Shown in pieces: positions 1 to 13,473 of a stretch of DNA of 64,000 nucleotides. The notes below the pieces were generated by a model. It saw only the letters and a list, made by a program, of their open reading frames with translations, was not told where the DNA came from and searched no databases. The stretch's first letter is position 1; every line of letters begins with the position of its first letter. The position numbers and the translations under genes were made by a program. This DNA comes from Boletus sp. NGJ (lineage: Eukaryota > Basidiomycota > Agaricomycetes > Boletales > Boletaceae): NCBI GenBank assembly GCA_019096195.1, contig JAGTXK010000106.1:30931-94930 (forward strand). The letters are read 5' to 3'.

Positions 1-284
1 AACCTAATCCTCTAGTTGAAAGACTAGGTAAACACATGAGACGCGGTTCTAACCTATTCTTATGTGGGCATGGGTCCATTATCAAGGGTGAGCTCAGAGG
101 GTAGTTGTGGGGTCGTTCACAGCTCCAGTAGTGTCCGAGTCTGAACTGAGCTTGAACGTCAGGTGTCGGCGCAGGTATGTTGCCACGCAGCAGTCTATGA
201 ACGTGCTTCTGCGACAATGAGGGGTGAAGTAAACCTAGAGAATACAATGAGAGGGTGCTCGCTAAGACAAAGAATGGAATGCCA
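1..284. other. Intergenic, nothing recognised
   Basis: No convincing coding frame. It lies downstream of the 3' end of the kinase-domain gene that reads leftward and ends near position 285. Confidence 0.4.
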
Positions 285-2989
285 TTACCTTATCTGTGGA
301 CGCTCCGAGGGCAACGAGTCAAACCCAGCCATGTGGGTCAACACGTCCGACATCGTAGGTCGCGCCAACGGATCGGCAGCCATCAACTCTCTCGAAACTT
401 TAACGATGAATGCGCTTTGCATGGATGGGCTACAGAGCGAGCACAACACTTCCAGGGTCTTCCCGGACGACCAAAGGTCAGCACGCATGGCATCGTAATC
501 ATCACCCGCGGTGACTTCAGGTGCCATATACCCTTCGGTACCAACCATACCACAGGATTTGTTTCCACAGCCATCTGCGAAAATGGCGATGCTATAGTCA
601 ATGATCGAAAGGCGACCACCATCAGGAGGAATAAGGACGTTTTCAGGCTTGATGTCACGATGCGCAACGCTGTGCTTGTGTATAAACGCAACACCTTCAA
701 CAAGCTGTCTGGCAGCAGACCACAGATGCTCATCTGGTCGTCAGAGATTAGTGAGGTGAGCCCCACCAGAGGACATGTAGATGACAAAGCCTCCAGAGCT
801 GCGGGTCCAGATTTGGATGCCAGGAATGGTATGGTTGTCAGGGGAGTTGATTTTTGCCAAGTACTGCAATACTTCTACCTCTCGTTCACGCTTCGTAAGC
901 TTGAGGAACCCACGATCAAACTCGTTGGATTTGCGAGAGATCATGGCGACGTGTTCAAACTGGGAAACCTCACATGAGCGGAAAAATCAATGGAGCTTGA
1001 ATAAAGGGTCTTCATACACACCCCAAAGAGCACCATATCAACTCTATAGTCCATTGCATCAAGCCGTTCGATGATTTCAGGGTCATCCGTGAAGGGAGTC
1101 CGCTTGGCACCTAGAGCATGCTCGCTCGAATCTTCTTGGATCGAACGTAATGTCCCAATCCTTTTTGCGACCTTTCTTTGTCCGGTAAGAGAAGGGAGGT
1201 CACCAGCGAGTTTCTCGACGTCCCGTAGGACACCTTTCTTCGCAACATCGAGTTCCTCAGCGAAAGTTGTCGTCTTTTCCTGGTAATTGTACATCTCTCT
1301 GAGAAAGTCCAGCGCCTGATCGGATTGGAGGAGGTCATAATTGACCTGTGCAATTGAGACCTGCTGTGGACCGTGGTTGTCAATTCTCAGGCTAGAAAAT
1401 CAAGATATAGGACCAAACCTTGCCACTCGCTGCCGTCTGCATAACGACATAGCGCTCTGCGATCAAATTCGCGTTAAGATAGACGGCCACAACAAAAAAC
1501 GGGGTGCTTTTGGAAAACTGCATGTCTTCAGAGTTCTTGAGATAAAATCCAACACGAGCAGCTGCGATAGCCTCGACTAATAAGCGCCATCGATCTACTT
1601 CAGTTTTTATGGAGATAACTTCGCATAGCATGAACGGGCAAAGAAAACCAGTCGCGATCACACTGAAGTCACTGACTGGCGTAAACATACACCAGTTCGA
1701 CGACTCTGCCTGCGTGGTCACAAAGACGGGAAACTTCCAGGACAATTCTCTATGCGAACAGGTAAGTGATGAAGTCTCACTTATGTATGACCACTCACGT
1801 TTGGAACTTGGTTTTGGAGTTTTCAAGTTGGGAAGAGAAGAAAGGGGGTATGAAAAAGTATGATGAGAGATGATTGGCTTTGAAGTGAGACGAGTCTTCG
1901 TTGGAAACTCGATGCGAATCCTCCAGGTGACAGCGAAGAACAGCAAAGAATGCTAAGAACTCCCGGGTGTTGTTCACTACATATTGGTGGGTGTTTGTAG
2001 ACTGGAAGTATCGGCCAAGCTTAGCACTATACCGACATGCTACCTCAAAGTCGAGCGCAGCGTCCAGATTTTCCTCAGGGGACCAAGAGACCTATGACAG
2101 GATCAGCATCGTGTGTTGAAAAGTGGTCAATAGTCACAATGTAAGTGCGCTTCGCTGCCAAGGCCGCTTCCACTTCGGTAAAAATGGACTGCATCCGCCG
2201 TTGTCCGTGAGCCCAAAAGCTGCCACCCCTCAGGTTATGTTCAACATCGTTTCGCGACCAGGTCTGGACGCTCCCTAAAACAATTTGGAGAGATTCAAAG
2301 AGCGCGCGGTGTTCTTTTGTCCTCAATTGGTTGAGGGCTCGCTCTCGTTTGGCTGTTTGAGGGGTGAACGAGTAATACACGCCCGAGAGAACTAAACAAG
2401 TGTTTCTCACCTTGGGGAAGTTCAATGACAAGACAGACATATTTAGACGTCAGGTACTTTTCGTCCGCAATGCGTTCGACGGTGTACATCTCGTCGATTG
2501 GGAGCCAATCATCTCTTGTATCGAGGGCTATCTTGATCACCTCCTGCTTGCCTATGGCTGACACCGGCGTTCTAAACCTGTAGAACTTGCATTTGTCGAC
2601 AGTAACGTTAGAGAGGATGCTTGCTGGCCCATCACGTGGATTCTGAATGAGCTCGTCATACAGAATAGCGAGAGGGTCGTCCTTGTTAATATTCGGACCA
2701 AGCAATGGAGAACTCCCAATCAAAATCCAGAACCGGACTAAGCACGACATCAAAAACCGCCTTCCAGAGAGTCGATAGACGTACCCATGACAAAGGGAAG
2801 AGTTAATGGGGGATATTGATCCACTAAAGACGATTCTTTGCTTGTTAATTCGCCACTGGTATGTTCCTTGTTAGAGCCTAACCCGGGAATGAAAAAATCG
2901 TTGGACTCGGAGCCCAGGATGAAGGGAAGTGTGTGATGCGATAGTTGTCCCTTGCAATGATTGCCACTCGGCCTGTTTCCACGTGACAT
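285..2989 (-). CDS. Protein kinase-domain protein with long N-terminal region (multi-exon)
   Basis: The C-terminal third is a eukaryotic protein kinase domain. On the minus strand the catalytic loop HRDIKPENVL is encoded at about 636-662, the position of DFG reads DYS (591-599), and the activation segment ends in GTEGYMAPEV, followed by DLWSSG and an RPT motif. The N-lobe is in an exon near 741-944. Further upstream exons (about 1392-1780, 1795-2040, 2075-2352, 2411-2753) encode a region with the hydrophobic strand pattern FFVVAVYLNANLIAERY; it could be a degenerate nuclease-like or other effector-type module as in basidiomycete Crinkler-like kinases, but this is only a suggestion. One clear intron is 2353-2410 (GTGAG...CAG). 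The exact start is unresolved: frames between 2700 and 2990 do not join cleanly. Kinase assignment is firm; substrate and role are unknown. Confidence 0.65.
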
Positions 2990-4768
2990 TCACGTGCCTG
3001 TTCCGCATGCCGTGGGCAGGGCAGAACTGGAGAATGCGGAAGGTCTTCACAGAACTGCCCTTCATTGTCGACATCGAGGTATTGGAGGCAGCGAAAGAGG
3101 ACATCCAGTCACTGGCATTGGCGCGGTGTGTCATCACCCTGTCCACCATTCTGACGACCCCACTTGCCCAAAGCAATACACACCTCGAATTGGCGTGTAA
3201 ACGACATCGACTGAATGGCTCACCTGCCATGTTTGCGTGCATGAGAGTCACCATGACGGGCGACGCGATGGATGACTCGCGATCACCTGGAATTCTACAT
3301 TTCTGTTATCAAGAGCAACGACATAGCTGCCAGTGGCAGATGGCCGTTCGTCCACGTACCAGCTTACCAGTTCACCATTCAAATGTTCGTTGTGTGTGAG
3401 CATCACATTCACCGCTCCTCAGCGACATCCTCTCTCAGGATTATGAAACAGAGGGAGGGCGTGAGTGAGCAGTATAAGTGGGAATTTGTGTTCCATCCGG
3501 TATCTCTTCGGCAGCCCTGGTGTTTTTTTTCCAAAACCCCCATGACTCTGGGGAATGATATATTTTTCAATACCATAGTCAGTGGAGTAGGAAACTAGAG
3601 ATGTTGGCCGAACTGCCTCCGCAAGGACCTTGTTCACGGTCGAGACGGTAGCGAGAGGTTACATAAATTGATACCTCTTGGAGTCACCGTGTACACATCG
3701 TCGGCATCAAGCCCTTGGGTATGGCAAAGGGTTCCGCACGGGTACGGGTGACATGTCAGGCAGGTCTTACATCTTGCGATGACTTTACTCGCACTCAAAA
3801 CGTCAAGATGCTTGACCCACTGCGCTCACGGAAATTTGCCGCGATTTGGCACTAAAGTCGAGTCGGACTGGGACGGGCCCCTTGACGTTAACCCTCCTGC
3901 GTGTTACCGCCTACGTTCGGGTGCGAACAAAGAGGACCTTGGACGCATGAACGACGCGTGGTACGAGAGTCGCCCTGGTGTGGTGTGTCTTGGGAAGCCT
4001 CTCCACGATACAGTTCATATATCATATGATCACATACAAAGATGCTACGCCTGTATCTCAATATGTTGTATGTGTCCGATGCATTTTTGATGTTGATGGT
4101 TCCAGGCTGTAGTTTGCCTTATATCCTTGGCAGCCAGCGTGTCCGAGTTCTTCCGCCCGGAGTGGGTACTGCTACTACTACTAAAAGAACCTCAACCCAT
4201 GATTCATTCTTCTTATGGAACCCTTTGTGTGACATCTGGGAAAAGCCTAGGGTGCGGTCGAGGGTAAAGGAACGGCGAAAACACTGGAAACGTGCTTCCG
4301 ATGCTTCCGGCAGTCTTCCGATGGTGTGTGTGACGCAGTGTTCGGAATGGACCAATCCCTAACCGCAAACCCATGAACCACCAACCTCCTTTGCATCTTT
4401 GTTTGTGAGAACAAGTATATTGCATACAACTCAGAGTAGGTACGGGTAGTACATGGCCGAGCACAGTTTCTCCACCACACACAACGCATAGGGGTTATCA
4501 GAGTTGAAGAGCACAGCACTCTGAGGGGATGATTGCGAGAACATGACATTAACATTAGAACAAACGTCAAAAGTGACGTGTCGCATAGTGTTTGGCTCCA
4601 GCAAATGAAGTGGGGGCATACGCAATTTATACCTGCATATACATATACATACTAGTGTTTATTATTTTCATTTTCTCACTTACTGTAACGACAAATGCAG
4701 ATAAAAGCTCAAAATCCATTGCACAGGACGGAATAAACATGTACATAGTAGTTGACGAGCGTCTGTCA
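2990..4768. other. Gene-poor stretch with short unassigned frames
   Basis: Short open frames occur on both strands (for example minus 3419-3637 and minus 4431-4625), but none shows a recognisable domain or a consistent exon chain. A minus-strand frame near 3690-3780 with several Cys could be an exon of something unknown. A TTCCG-word cluster lies at 4290-4322. Confidence 0.3.
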
Positions 4769-6152
4769 TCAAGGCTTAGGGTTGAGCCTCAAACGGCTGA
4801 CCTGATGGTCCAGATTTGCAACTCTGGACACAAGCCGCTCCTTCTCCTCCTCGTCCGCGACCAACTTCCTCTCCAAATCCATGATGCGCTCACTCAGCTT
4901 GGTGACGAGCTGTGTCAGCTCATGCACCTTGCTGGGTGACGCGGCCTGTCGAGATACAGCCGCTTTTCCTCGTGGACGACGAATAGAAAACACCCCTGGG
5001 TGTTTCTTCAGCCAAGGAAGACGACAAAACAAGGGCATAGCCTGACTTACCTTCGATGTTGCAATGGGTTTTCTGCAAGACACACGCAGTACATGCGCAT
5101 CTCTCATTCTGGGATTGCGAGGCTTCAGTGTGGGAGGGCCACACACATGTTGAGCCACGGGAATTGCATGCATCGCAGACCTGTGAGGAATGTCGGAAGC
5201 TTGAAGCGTTAACGAAAGTTATGACTCACCTTGGATGCTTCCGGTTCTTCCGATGCTTTGGGTTCAACCGATGCATCTTGGATGGAAGGGTGCCCAGCCC
5301 GGGCGTCATCCTCCGTTTCACTCTCGATGAACTTGCTCTTCTTGCTCTTCTTTTTCTTCTTTGGCGGCGGTGCTAGGTCCTCATCTGCTGCACATCTCTT
5401 GCCCTTGCCCTTCGGATCCGCCCCAGCTCGGGCCGTTCCAGCGTTCCCTGCCTTGGAAGGGCGGTTGGCTACTTTGGACTTGGGCCCTGTCACGACCGTC
5501 AGAGTTTATCTCCAATATACATATACATTAAAACGTATTCTCACCATTTGTTCCGCCCGCAGCATTGCGTGAACGTGCAGGCAGCGTGAATTTTAGCTTT
5601 ATCCGGGAATGTGAAACCTGAGCCTGGTCTTTCGACGGCGCACTCCCCACATCTGAAGGGACGGTGTTTTGGATGAATATCAATTGTACTAGATGTGGAT
5701 GAATTCCGGTACAAACATGAAACGACCAACTCACCAGATGGTGGCAACCCATTCCACCACGAGAAAGGAGCTCCGTCGAGGTGAGGGAGCGCATGCTCTG
5801 GCACGTCCACGTATTCGGAACCCGAGATAGAAGGATCGTCTGCGCGCACCTCATCGAAGCGGAACGCTTCGATCGCCAGGCCGTCGGCGTATGAGCGGGC
5901 CAGCACTCTTTGCAGGCTTCCCAGAAGCTTGGGGTGCGGAAGGTTCGTGGCCTTGATTTTTTTCTGAGATGTGATTGATAAATCAACTTCATAGAACACA
6001 GATGTTGAGTTACTTACCACCTCAGCTACCAGGTTCGCGTGCATCCAGGGCATCCAGACATCCCTAGGTCCAGCAATGCGAGGGAGGAGTTGTAGAGCGG
6101 CATATACACGTGCAGTAGCAAGCATTACATCGTCATCTATTTTGTAGGACAT
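4769..6152 (-). CDS. Putative Zn2Cys6-type DNA-binding protein with C-terminal coiled coil (paralog A)
   Basis: Six exons can be chained by frame and GT-AG signals, giving about 365 residues; the ATG is at 6150-6152 and the first intron is 5964-6017. Order: an N-terminal helical region with ARVYAALQLLPRIAGPRDVW; an acidic patch (DEVRADDPS); a linker rich in Lys (PPPKKKKKSKKSK, a likely nuclear localisation signal); a cysteine cluster CDACNSRGSTC, 17 residues, CTACVLQKTHC; and a C-terminal heptad-like helix with many Glu/Lys/Leu. The cysteine spacing C-x2-C-x6-C-x17-C-x2-C-x6-C is that of fungal Zn(II)2Cys6 clusters, apart from a long central loop, and a coiled coil after the cluster also fits that class. 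Unusually the cluster is near the C terminus. A paralog with the same exon plan lies at 13.5-15.0 kb. Function as a transcription factor is inferred. Confidence 0.7.
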
Positions 6153-6438
6153 GTTGAGGGAGATCACGACAATGTTCAGTGTGGATGTGTTGGTTAGAGC
6201 GAGTGAACGACAAGTCCACGGGAACCGGAACGTCGGTTACTAAATATATTAGGTAAGGTGGCTGTTCAGACGCGTGGACCGAGAACACCAATTGAACGCG
6301 TTGACTATTTCCCAACTGCAAACGCAACCAGAGTGATAAGTCCGATTGAAAGTAAATAAAAGATATTTATATTTATATTTTTGGTGACATAGATGTGAGT
6401 TCGCGCTCAAAGGGTGGATTGCAAAGAGACTTGGACTG

Positions 6439-8941
6439 ATGAATCATGATGTAAGCCACCACTATCTGGGTCACGTTACTCTTGACACTTCTTTACTCGA
6501 CGCGCTCCGTGTGGCAACTCGACGCAAACATAAGCCACCTCTCGATCGACACTTGAAGATGGAAACTATCCTCGAGCGGTGTTCAGAAGACAACCGGGAG
6601 GTGTTCTCAGTTGACATCCCAGATGTCGGAGGGGTCGCAGCGACTTTATACGTGCTGAACGGTGGTACATGGCCACCAACGCCAATGGTTGGCGACTTCG
6701 CATATGAATTTTCGAGTTCCACATTCCGGGTTTATTACACGAATGAATGGAGGAGCTTTACGGTCGCCGACATTGAAACCCTGGTGCAGCATCCAAACCG
6801 GAACACGCTGAGGGTATCCTTCACAGGCAGCGGACTACCTTTCTGGAGGTCGATGGGTCAAGAGATGGGTCCATGCAGATTCGGTAGCGTTGACGAGCTC
6901 TTTTCTCACTTTCGACGCACGTTCGACACTGGGAAACTGAATGTTCATAAGCTGCCTCCCATCCACGCTGTTCGAAACTTCAGGGGGCGATCAGAGCGCG
7001 GTAGTGAGTTTGATCTCGTATCTTCACGCTCGTGAGTTGATCATTGTGATACAGAAAGAAAGCATGAAGGGGATGGGCCGCAAGGAGGGAAACACGCGGG
7101 AAAACGAAGTGAGTGTCAATGGCTTCGTGGTACGGTGGGCTGAACGTTACGATAGAATGCCGACATCTTGCGCCAGGCATCAGTAAAGATCAGGTAACTA
7201 TACTCTTCAGCCAGCGATCGGTATGGCTGATGATCGAGTTTAGTTGCGGTTCGTAAATTCATCGGCAGGATTCCCGGAAGATATGGAAAGAATCGAGTGG
7301 GATGCAGGCTTCGAAACTCACCTTCCATTCGTTGGAGAAGGGTGTTCAGAGGTGAGAATTTACATTCAAATGCGTTTACTATCACCAAACATCTGTCGGA
7401 AAGGATGAGGAAGGGTTAACGGTGACGGAGCTCGCGAGATGCGCCTCGCTGGAGCGTTCCGGGTCGGGAACGTGTGGACCCGAGACCGAAGCATTCCGAG
7501 TTCGGGACTTAGTGTTGGAAGTGGAGCTGGACTCGGCGCTACGAGGTCGAGGTCATGATGACGATGAAACTGTCGGCCTTGCTTTGATGGCAATGGTGGA
7601 TGAAATTCGCTCACACTTGCGGGAATCTACGATGGTCGTCATTCGAAGGTGTACTTCGGCGCTGGGGCTGAGGTTTTCCAAGGCGTTGATGGGTGTCCAA
7701 TTCGGAAACCTTGGGCACAGGTGTCAATGGGTGGATGGGGTGTTTGTCGCTGCTAACCGGAACTCTCCCGAGGAGATAGGCATACACAGGACCACGACAA
7801 TGGAAAGGTTTATCGACTTGGTCGAGGACCCAACGGTGTGCGGAAACTTCCTCGACTCCAAGGACACCAACCCGAGCCCTCCGATGTGGGTGATGCCTCT
7901 CCTCGACTCAACCTTCGCTTGGAACCACACAATGCATCTTCGGTTCACTCAGAGCGCACAGAAGAAGAAGAAGAAACCTTCAAAGGTGGTGGTAGGGGAG
8001 CAGGGACCCTCGGTCATCCGTTCGGGGACGTGGACCTCGCAGGGGTGGAGGCTAGTAACCCACCCCGGATTCATCACATTCCCGCACCGCGATTGCTCTG
8101 GGATGTGCACATACATCATTGGAAACTCGGGAGCCAAGATTTGGGCAGTCATGCGCCCGAAACGCGTGCTCTGCCCGGACTCTTCTGAGCAGCTTTCCGA
8201 GATCTTGCGGCGCGCGATCACCATGTCCCCGGAGGGCAGGTTCTCTGAGGCCGACGTAGCTACAGTTTGCCTTGAAGAGGGCGACATCATGTGAGTTGAT
8301 CTGAGACCCAATATTTACACCGAAATTGCAAAATTGTTCATTCTGCTGAACCATGTGGCACACAGGTTTCAACCACCAGGGGTCTTACACAGCGTCTATA
8401 CCCCGGTCCCATCCATCTTCAACGGTGGATATTTTTATAATTACGAAACAATGCACCTTACTCGGGCAGCGCTCTCTCCCAGCTCTGAGGAAGACGAGAA
8501 CTCACTGACGAACGATCATCGCCCCGGGTACTTTTGAACTTTGTGCCGGATGGTCATCGCACTGCAATACAGATCGGAAACACGTACGTCCCTCTACCTC
8601 GTATAATAGCGTGATTAACCGGCGATGTCATAGGAACGATTGGAAAAAAGAGTTTGATCAGCCTTTTGCTGATCATATTGCAACATGCCACGTGTAAAAG
8701 GGATAGACCGGACATCAAGGATAGCTCGGGTCTGGCCGATGAAGAGCGAGGCGACATGGCCTTCGCGGTCAAGTGTGCGGAAAGCGTCCTTAGTTGGATG
8801 GGATTGACAGTTTCCGCAGCAAAGAACTTCGTGGACAGCCATGGACCTTACTACTCGGGTGGCAATGAGGAGGTAGAGATTCCAGCGCTGCTGGATGGTG
8901 CTGATGATCCCATATTTCCAGCCATCGACGGTGCCATGTAG
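6439..8941 (+). CDS. JmjC-type Fe(II)/2-oxoglutarate dioxygenase-like protein
   Basis: Multi-exon gene. Exon 1 starts at ATG 6439 and encodes a ~190-residue N-terminal region with no recognised domain, followed by a charged linker. Exons around 7242-7351 and 7403-8290 lead into a cupin/JmjC core: strand motif FITFPHRD supplies the H-x-D metal pair (His 8085-8087, Asp 8091-8093), GNSGAKIWAVM carries the Lys and Trp typical of JmjC, and after a 75 nt intron (8291-8365) the third metal ligand is in PPGVLHSV (His 8388-8390). All three metal ligands are present, so an active enzyme is possible. A Lys-rich run QKKKKKPSK may be a nuclear signal. Last exons run to a stop at 8939-8941, but their joins between about 8520 and 8700 are unresolved. 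Histone or other protein demethylation is a family-based guess only. Confidence 0.7.
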
Positions 8942-9989
8942 TGTATATTATCTGTGCAATAATTCTAGGGTTGTAGATGATGGAACGCTGATGATATTTC
9001 AACCTTCATGAAGGTCGAAGTGAGTTCCCAGGAGCTACATCTGGTAGGCTGAAGCGTTCCCGTGTGAGAACCAGGGACCCCGGTGAACCTTGTGGTACAC
9101 TTGTAGCGCTGGAATATCAACTGAAGTAGAAACTAACTTGATGATTGCAGGACCATGCAAAGCTCCAATGTGGCCGGACACCTGGACAGGCCCTCCAGCT
9201 TCGGTCATGGAACCTGCACGAGGCATGTGAGCAGACTTGCCCATTTACTATCAAGTAGCAAACTGATCATATAACAACTTATATAGACCTCGATTACGGT
9301 TGGCGAGATTTTATGTGGCTCAGACAAACGCAGGTGTTCTGGAATTCAACCCGAAATCGGAAGTGTTCGGGAACGTCGGATCCGGGAGAGTGCACCAGAA
9401 GCGTCGGAACCGCGGGAGAAGGTTTTAAAGTTGGGGAGGTGCATTTTCCCAGGCACTTAGAACCTTATTACTATGCAATAGAAGTATATATACATTTGAT
9501 ACAAGAGTCAGGGCGAAAGGCGACATGGAGGCGCTCAAGGTTCATTGTTTGGGAGTGGAAGTCTCCCATCTGCTGACCCGAGTAGGTAACGTTACGAGTC
9601 ACCAACGCCTACATCATCCAGCAGGTTGTGACGGCAAGACGTTCCGGGGAAGGCGACTCGCAAAAGACACGGACACCCCTCTCACGCATCGTGAATGCGG
9701 AGAAATGGCTAGCGCTGGTAAACAACCAGTTACTCAGCCTGAGGAGAAGATATTGAGACCAATGCGATCTATATTTTGCTCGACGTCCTTTATTTTCTCG
9801 CCTTTTTCTGTTGCTTTCTTTTTGCTCTCCTCTCGTGCTTCGCGTAACGGCTCGCATTGATCAAGATGCGTCATATACTCATCGATGTGATGTACCTACC
9901 TCTAAGATAACATCCGCCACTCCTTTCCGTCTGTCGGCCTGTCGCCTCGGCTACAATTTGAATTTTTGCTTCAAACTCCGACCAACTGG
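8942..9989. other. Intergenic
   Basis: No supported gene. Contains a TTCCG/CGGAA-word cluster at about 9345-9415. A short frame near 9700-9750 (LALVNNQLLSLRRR on the plus strand) could be a 5' exon of the next gene, but the join is not evident. Confidence 0.35.
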
Positions 9990-12674
9990 GTGACCTCAGC
10001 CGCAAAGCAGAACTGAGCGTGCCCGGGGCGGCAAAGCTAGGGTTCCAGATCGGATCAGCACTTCTGTTCACTGCGCAAGCACTGGCTATGGCATCTGCGA
10101 ACATGAACATGTCTGCGCTCACTCAATTTGATGAATTTTGTTTCACCAAGTGGTATACAACCATAATGCAGCGTACTTTATTTGCATGCGAAAGTGAACA
10201 AGATATCAAGAAATGGGAGGACAAGGTTTCACGAGAGTTCCTCGTTGACAATTCTGCTGTGAGTGACACGGCACATTCAGCATCTAAAGTGAGGGTTTTT
10301 GTGTCCTAAACGTACTGCAGGTTGCCTTGGCTCAACAATACCTCCAACGCCATGGTATCAGTAAATGTGATCTTGATCTGCAACGGCAAGCCCTTGTCGT
10401 GTGCCAGAAGCTCTGGCTAGAGTTGTCACATATCCACCTGGAGATTGATCAGGGCGTAGATGTGGCACGTAGCCTGATGCTGCATGCTGCACTCGGGGTG
10501 AGTGGCCTGTTTATAAATGCATTCCTGTGCAAGTAATTAAACAGTGGCTTTCTCAAAGCACAACACGAGGGAAAGCCTCTTCGTGTTAGATTCGAACGAC
10601 CACTATGCAGATCCAGATTTACTGGATGATGTATCGGAGATGATGGGGATGGAAGAGGAAAAGCGCTTCAATCTAAGTGCGCGCAACTCATCTCAATGGT
10701 TTGCAATAATATCAGAAAATGTGGATGACCTGGTCCAAAGTTGGGTCAGAAACTTGGGGGGGTTTTTCTTCAACGATCCATGCGAGGTGGGCCTTCATTC
10801 CCGACCTACATCGTGCATCAAATACATTTGCACATTATACAGAGCGCAGAGAAGGGTGCCATTCGAGTCCTCCGGGAGATGAGGCAAGCGGGGAAAAGAA
10901 AGAGGTTCCGATCGGAAATAGGCGGCGTGCTTCACGTGAGCCATGTCTTTTAATTATCTCTGCTATTCTATCCCCTCCTTGCGGTTTATAAGTACTTACG
11001 TCAATCCTTATCAGATGCATGAGCTAGCAAAAATAATACTTGCGATCGCAGAGCCATCGATGCAGCAAGCAAGTCACTCGCAATTCCTGAAGCACAGCTT
11101 CAGAAGGTACCAGTGGAGGGAGGCTTTATTACTTTGTCTGGCAAGCTTTACAGACGACTTTGTGATGAGGGACCCTGAATTGATAATCAAAGGACAAACT
11201 GAAGAATTGCAAGACTCTGGCAGTTCACGGATAGACCCCAAACGGTTGCTATGGCTGATATCGGACCGAAATATGGTTCCGACAGTTACAAAGCCGCACG
11301 CCATATTTTTCCTCTCAAGCGAACAAAACTTTGTGGGGGCATGTTTTGACTGGCTTATATGGTCGGTTTCACAAACCAAGCAGATGAGCGTGAGCATACA
11401 GTGTTTTCTTTTGCTCAGGAGATCAGATGCTGATCTCTCGAAAAGTTTCAGACGGGTGACATCCTAAAGATGTATGTCGCCATATGTCGACTTACAGAAG
11501 GAAACTGGTCACGTTGGAATCTCTCCGAGGAGTTACAAGAGATATTAATTTTGAGCAAGACGCTCCGGGATGGTCGCAAGGCTTGGAAGAAAGACGCCCA
11601 TCGGAATCGGAATCGGAATCGGAATCCCTCGGATGGGGTTTGTCAGACTTGCGCGCTTTTGGACGATTCCCAGAAATGTACTCAGAACGTTGCGGTACTC
11701 CAGAGCGGCTTAAATAATATATTGGAGACCAAGTTGATTATCCCCGAAGAGCACGATGTGCTCAGCCCACAGGTATGAGAATCCATCCATCTTAAGTCCT
11801 CCATTTCTTACATGATGCAGAAAAGTGCCTTTGACACAGTTGCAGAAAAATGCGTGTCTTTGAAGGATCTTCACCTTGAGACCCTTAGGTTTGATCAGGA
11901 GGTCTACGACCGCTGTGGACGATTCATTATCCGTTTACTCCACGACAAGACTGGTGAGGAGGTCAGTTCTAAGAGCTAGTCACGGATCAACCGCTCATTC
12001 GTATTGATGTTCTCGAACATATTATATGCAGGTGTCCAGCATAGTTTTCAACTTACTCAACCAGGATCAAATGGAACAATTCAGTCAAAGTCAGGCCAAG
12101 ATCAAGACGTTGACACGCAAGCTAAACCGCCGCAAAGCTTTTGCGGACTGGGACTATGGTCAGATGCACCCCCTCGGGTCACGGCAGCCACCCGGAGGAC
12201 GACCCGGGGACGGCTATGCTCCCTATCCCGCCAGCGAGGTGCTAACACAGGAAGACATTCGCGCCCTTTTCGCGCACGCATCAGTGAGTTCCTGCCTTCC
12301 GCACTCGTGTCGATCCCCGTCTACAGCTAACTATTCGATAGGACATCGAGTGCTTGCTGGCATATCTCGAGCCACACGCACCCTCTGTGGTTAAGGAATT
12401 GAAGGAGCTCGGAAAGCAGGCGAACGTACTCGGCCACTACGGAGTAACCGCTTACCATTGCTGGAATTATATAGCGCCTGAGCATCTCGACAACGATGCA
12501 ACTTCCACAGTGTCCTATCAATTAAAAAAAATGGGTTGTAAAGATGACGAGTTTAACTTTTCCTTCACCGAGTGGGGGAAAGTGTTGGAAACTAAAGAGA
12601 ACTGCATCTGGTGGGCCTCAATGTGCCAACTCCCACTTACTCGTGCTGATCATGAGCAGGTGGTTCAAAGGTGA
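9990..12674 (+). CDS. Large uncharacterised multi-exon protein
   Basis: A continuous chain of exons joined by consensus introns: 10259-10320, 10498-10558, about 10788-10841, about 10939-11014, and others near 11390-11450, 11775-11819, 11960-12031 and 12283-12342, ending at a stop at 12672-12674. The protein is ~600 residues, mostly helical and charged, with no domain I recognise. Notable stretches are QWFAIISENVDDLVQSWVRN, an RNRNRNRN run encoded by CGGAAT repeats at 11602-11626, a CxxC (CQTC) and a terminal segment ENCIWWASMCQLPL. The true start may be upstream of 9990. It lies between the JmjC gene and the second Zn2Cys6-like gene in a lineage-specific block. No function is assigned. Confidence 0.5.
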
Positions 12675-13473
12675 CCAATTGCATGGCACAGTTGCCCCTC
12701 GTGCTTCTACATTGCGTAACGGGAACTGTCTCTCCCAAGGAGTCGGTATAACAGTTCCTCATAGGACTTTAGACATGGCAAAGAAGTATGTACAGGCACG
12801 CTGGAGCTGGAAGCCTTTGTGTGAACGGTGGAAGGTCTTTACTTAGAGTACTGAAGACATATTATTCATAACCATGCATCCAAGTACGAAAGGAAGTCGA
12901 GGGCACATAACCTAAGCGTTCCGGCCATTCCGAGTATCGGAACAATCGGAACATATTCCGGATCTTGCGGAAGTCCTGCCCGTATCCGTGAACGTTATTA
13001 ATTTGAGTAGCGTTCAACATCAAGAAGCAGTGTAAGTTATCTGAGAAATGGTCAGGTGCAGCAGTGAAGCTTTGTGCACGTATCGACAGTTCTGCCAACA
13101 TTTATTTCACCACGTTCATTGATAAGCTAAAGCAGTGTTGATACGATTCAGACAGCTGGCTGCAGGCGGTTGCAAACGAGGTGAGATAAATGTTTATGCG
13201 AAACGATGCTTAACACTACATCAGTCAAGGGTCACTATGGACTCTTCGCATGGCAAGACAACATTCCCTACGGTAGGATCTCCATCATATTTATCCTCAT
13301 ATTGGCCAGCGAAGATATCCGACAGGTTTATCCGTAATAAGCGCCGAATTCAGTGATATAATCATTCAGTCAAGTTGATTGATGAAGCCCTGCTGTGGAA
13401 AGGAACCGTTGTATACATCAGGTGATTATCGGACATGATTGCGTGGCTACGACAAATACGTAATTGTTCGTGA
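12675..13473. other. Intergenic with TTCCG-word cluster
   Basis: No supported gene. Dense TTCCG/CGGAA words at 12915-12970. A 73-codon plus-strand frame at 13135-13356 has no recognised feature. Confidence 0.4.
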
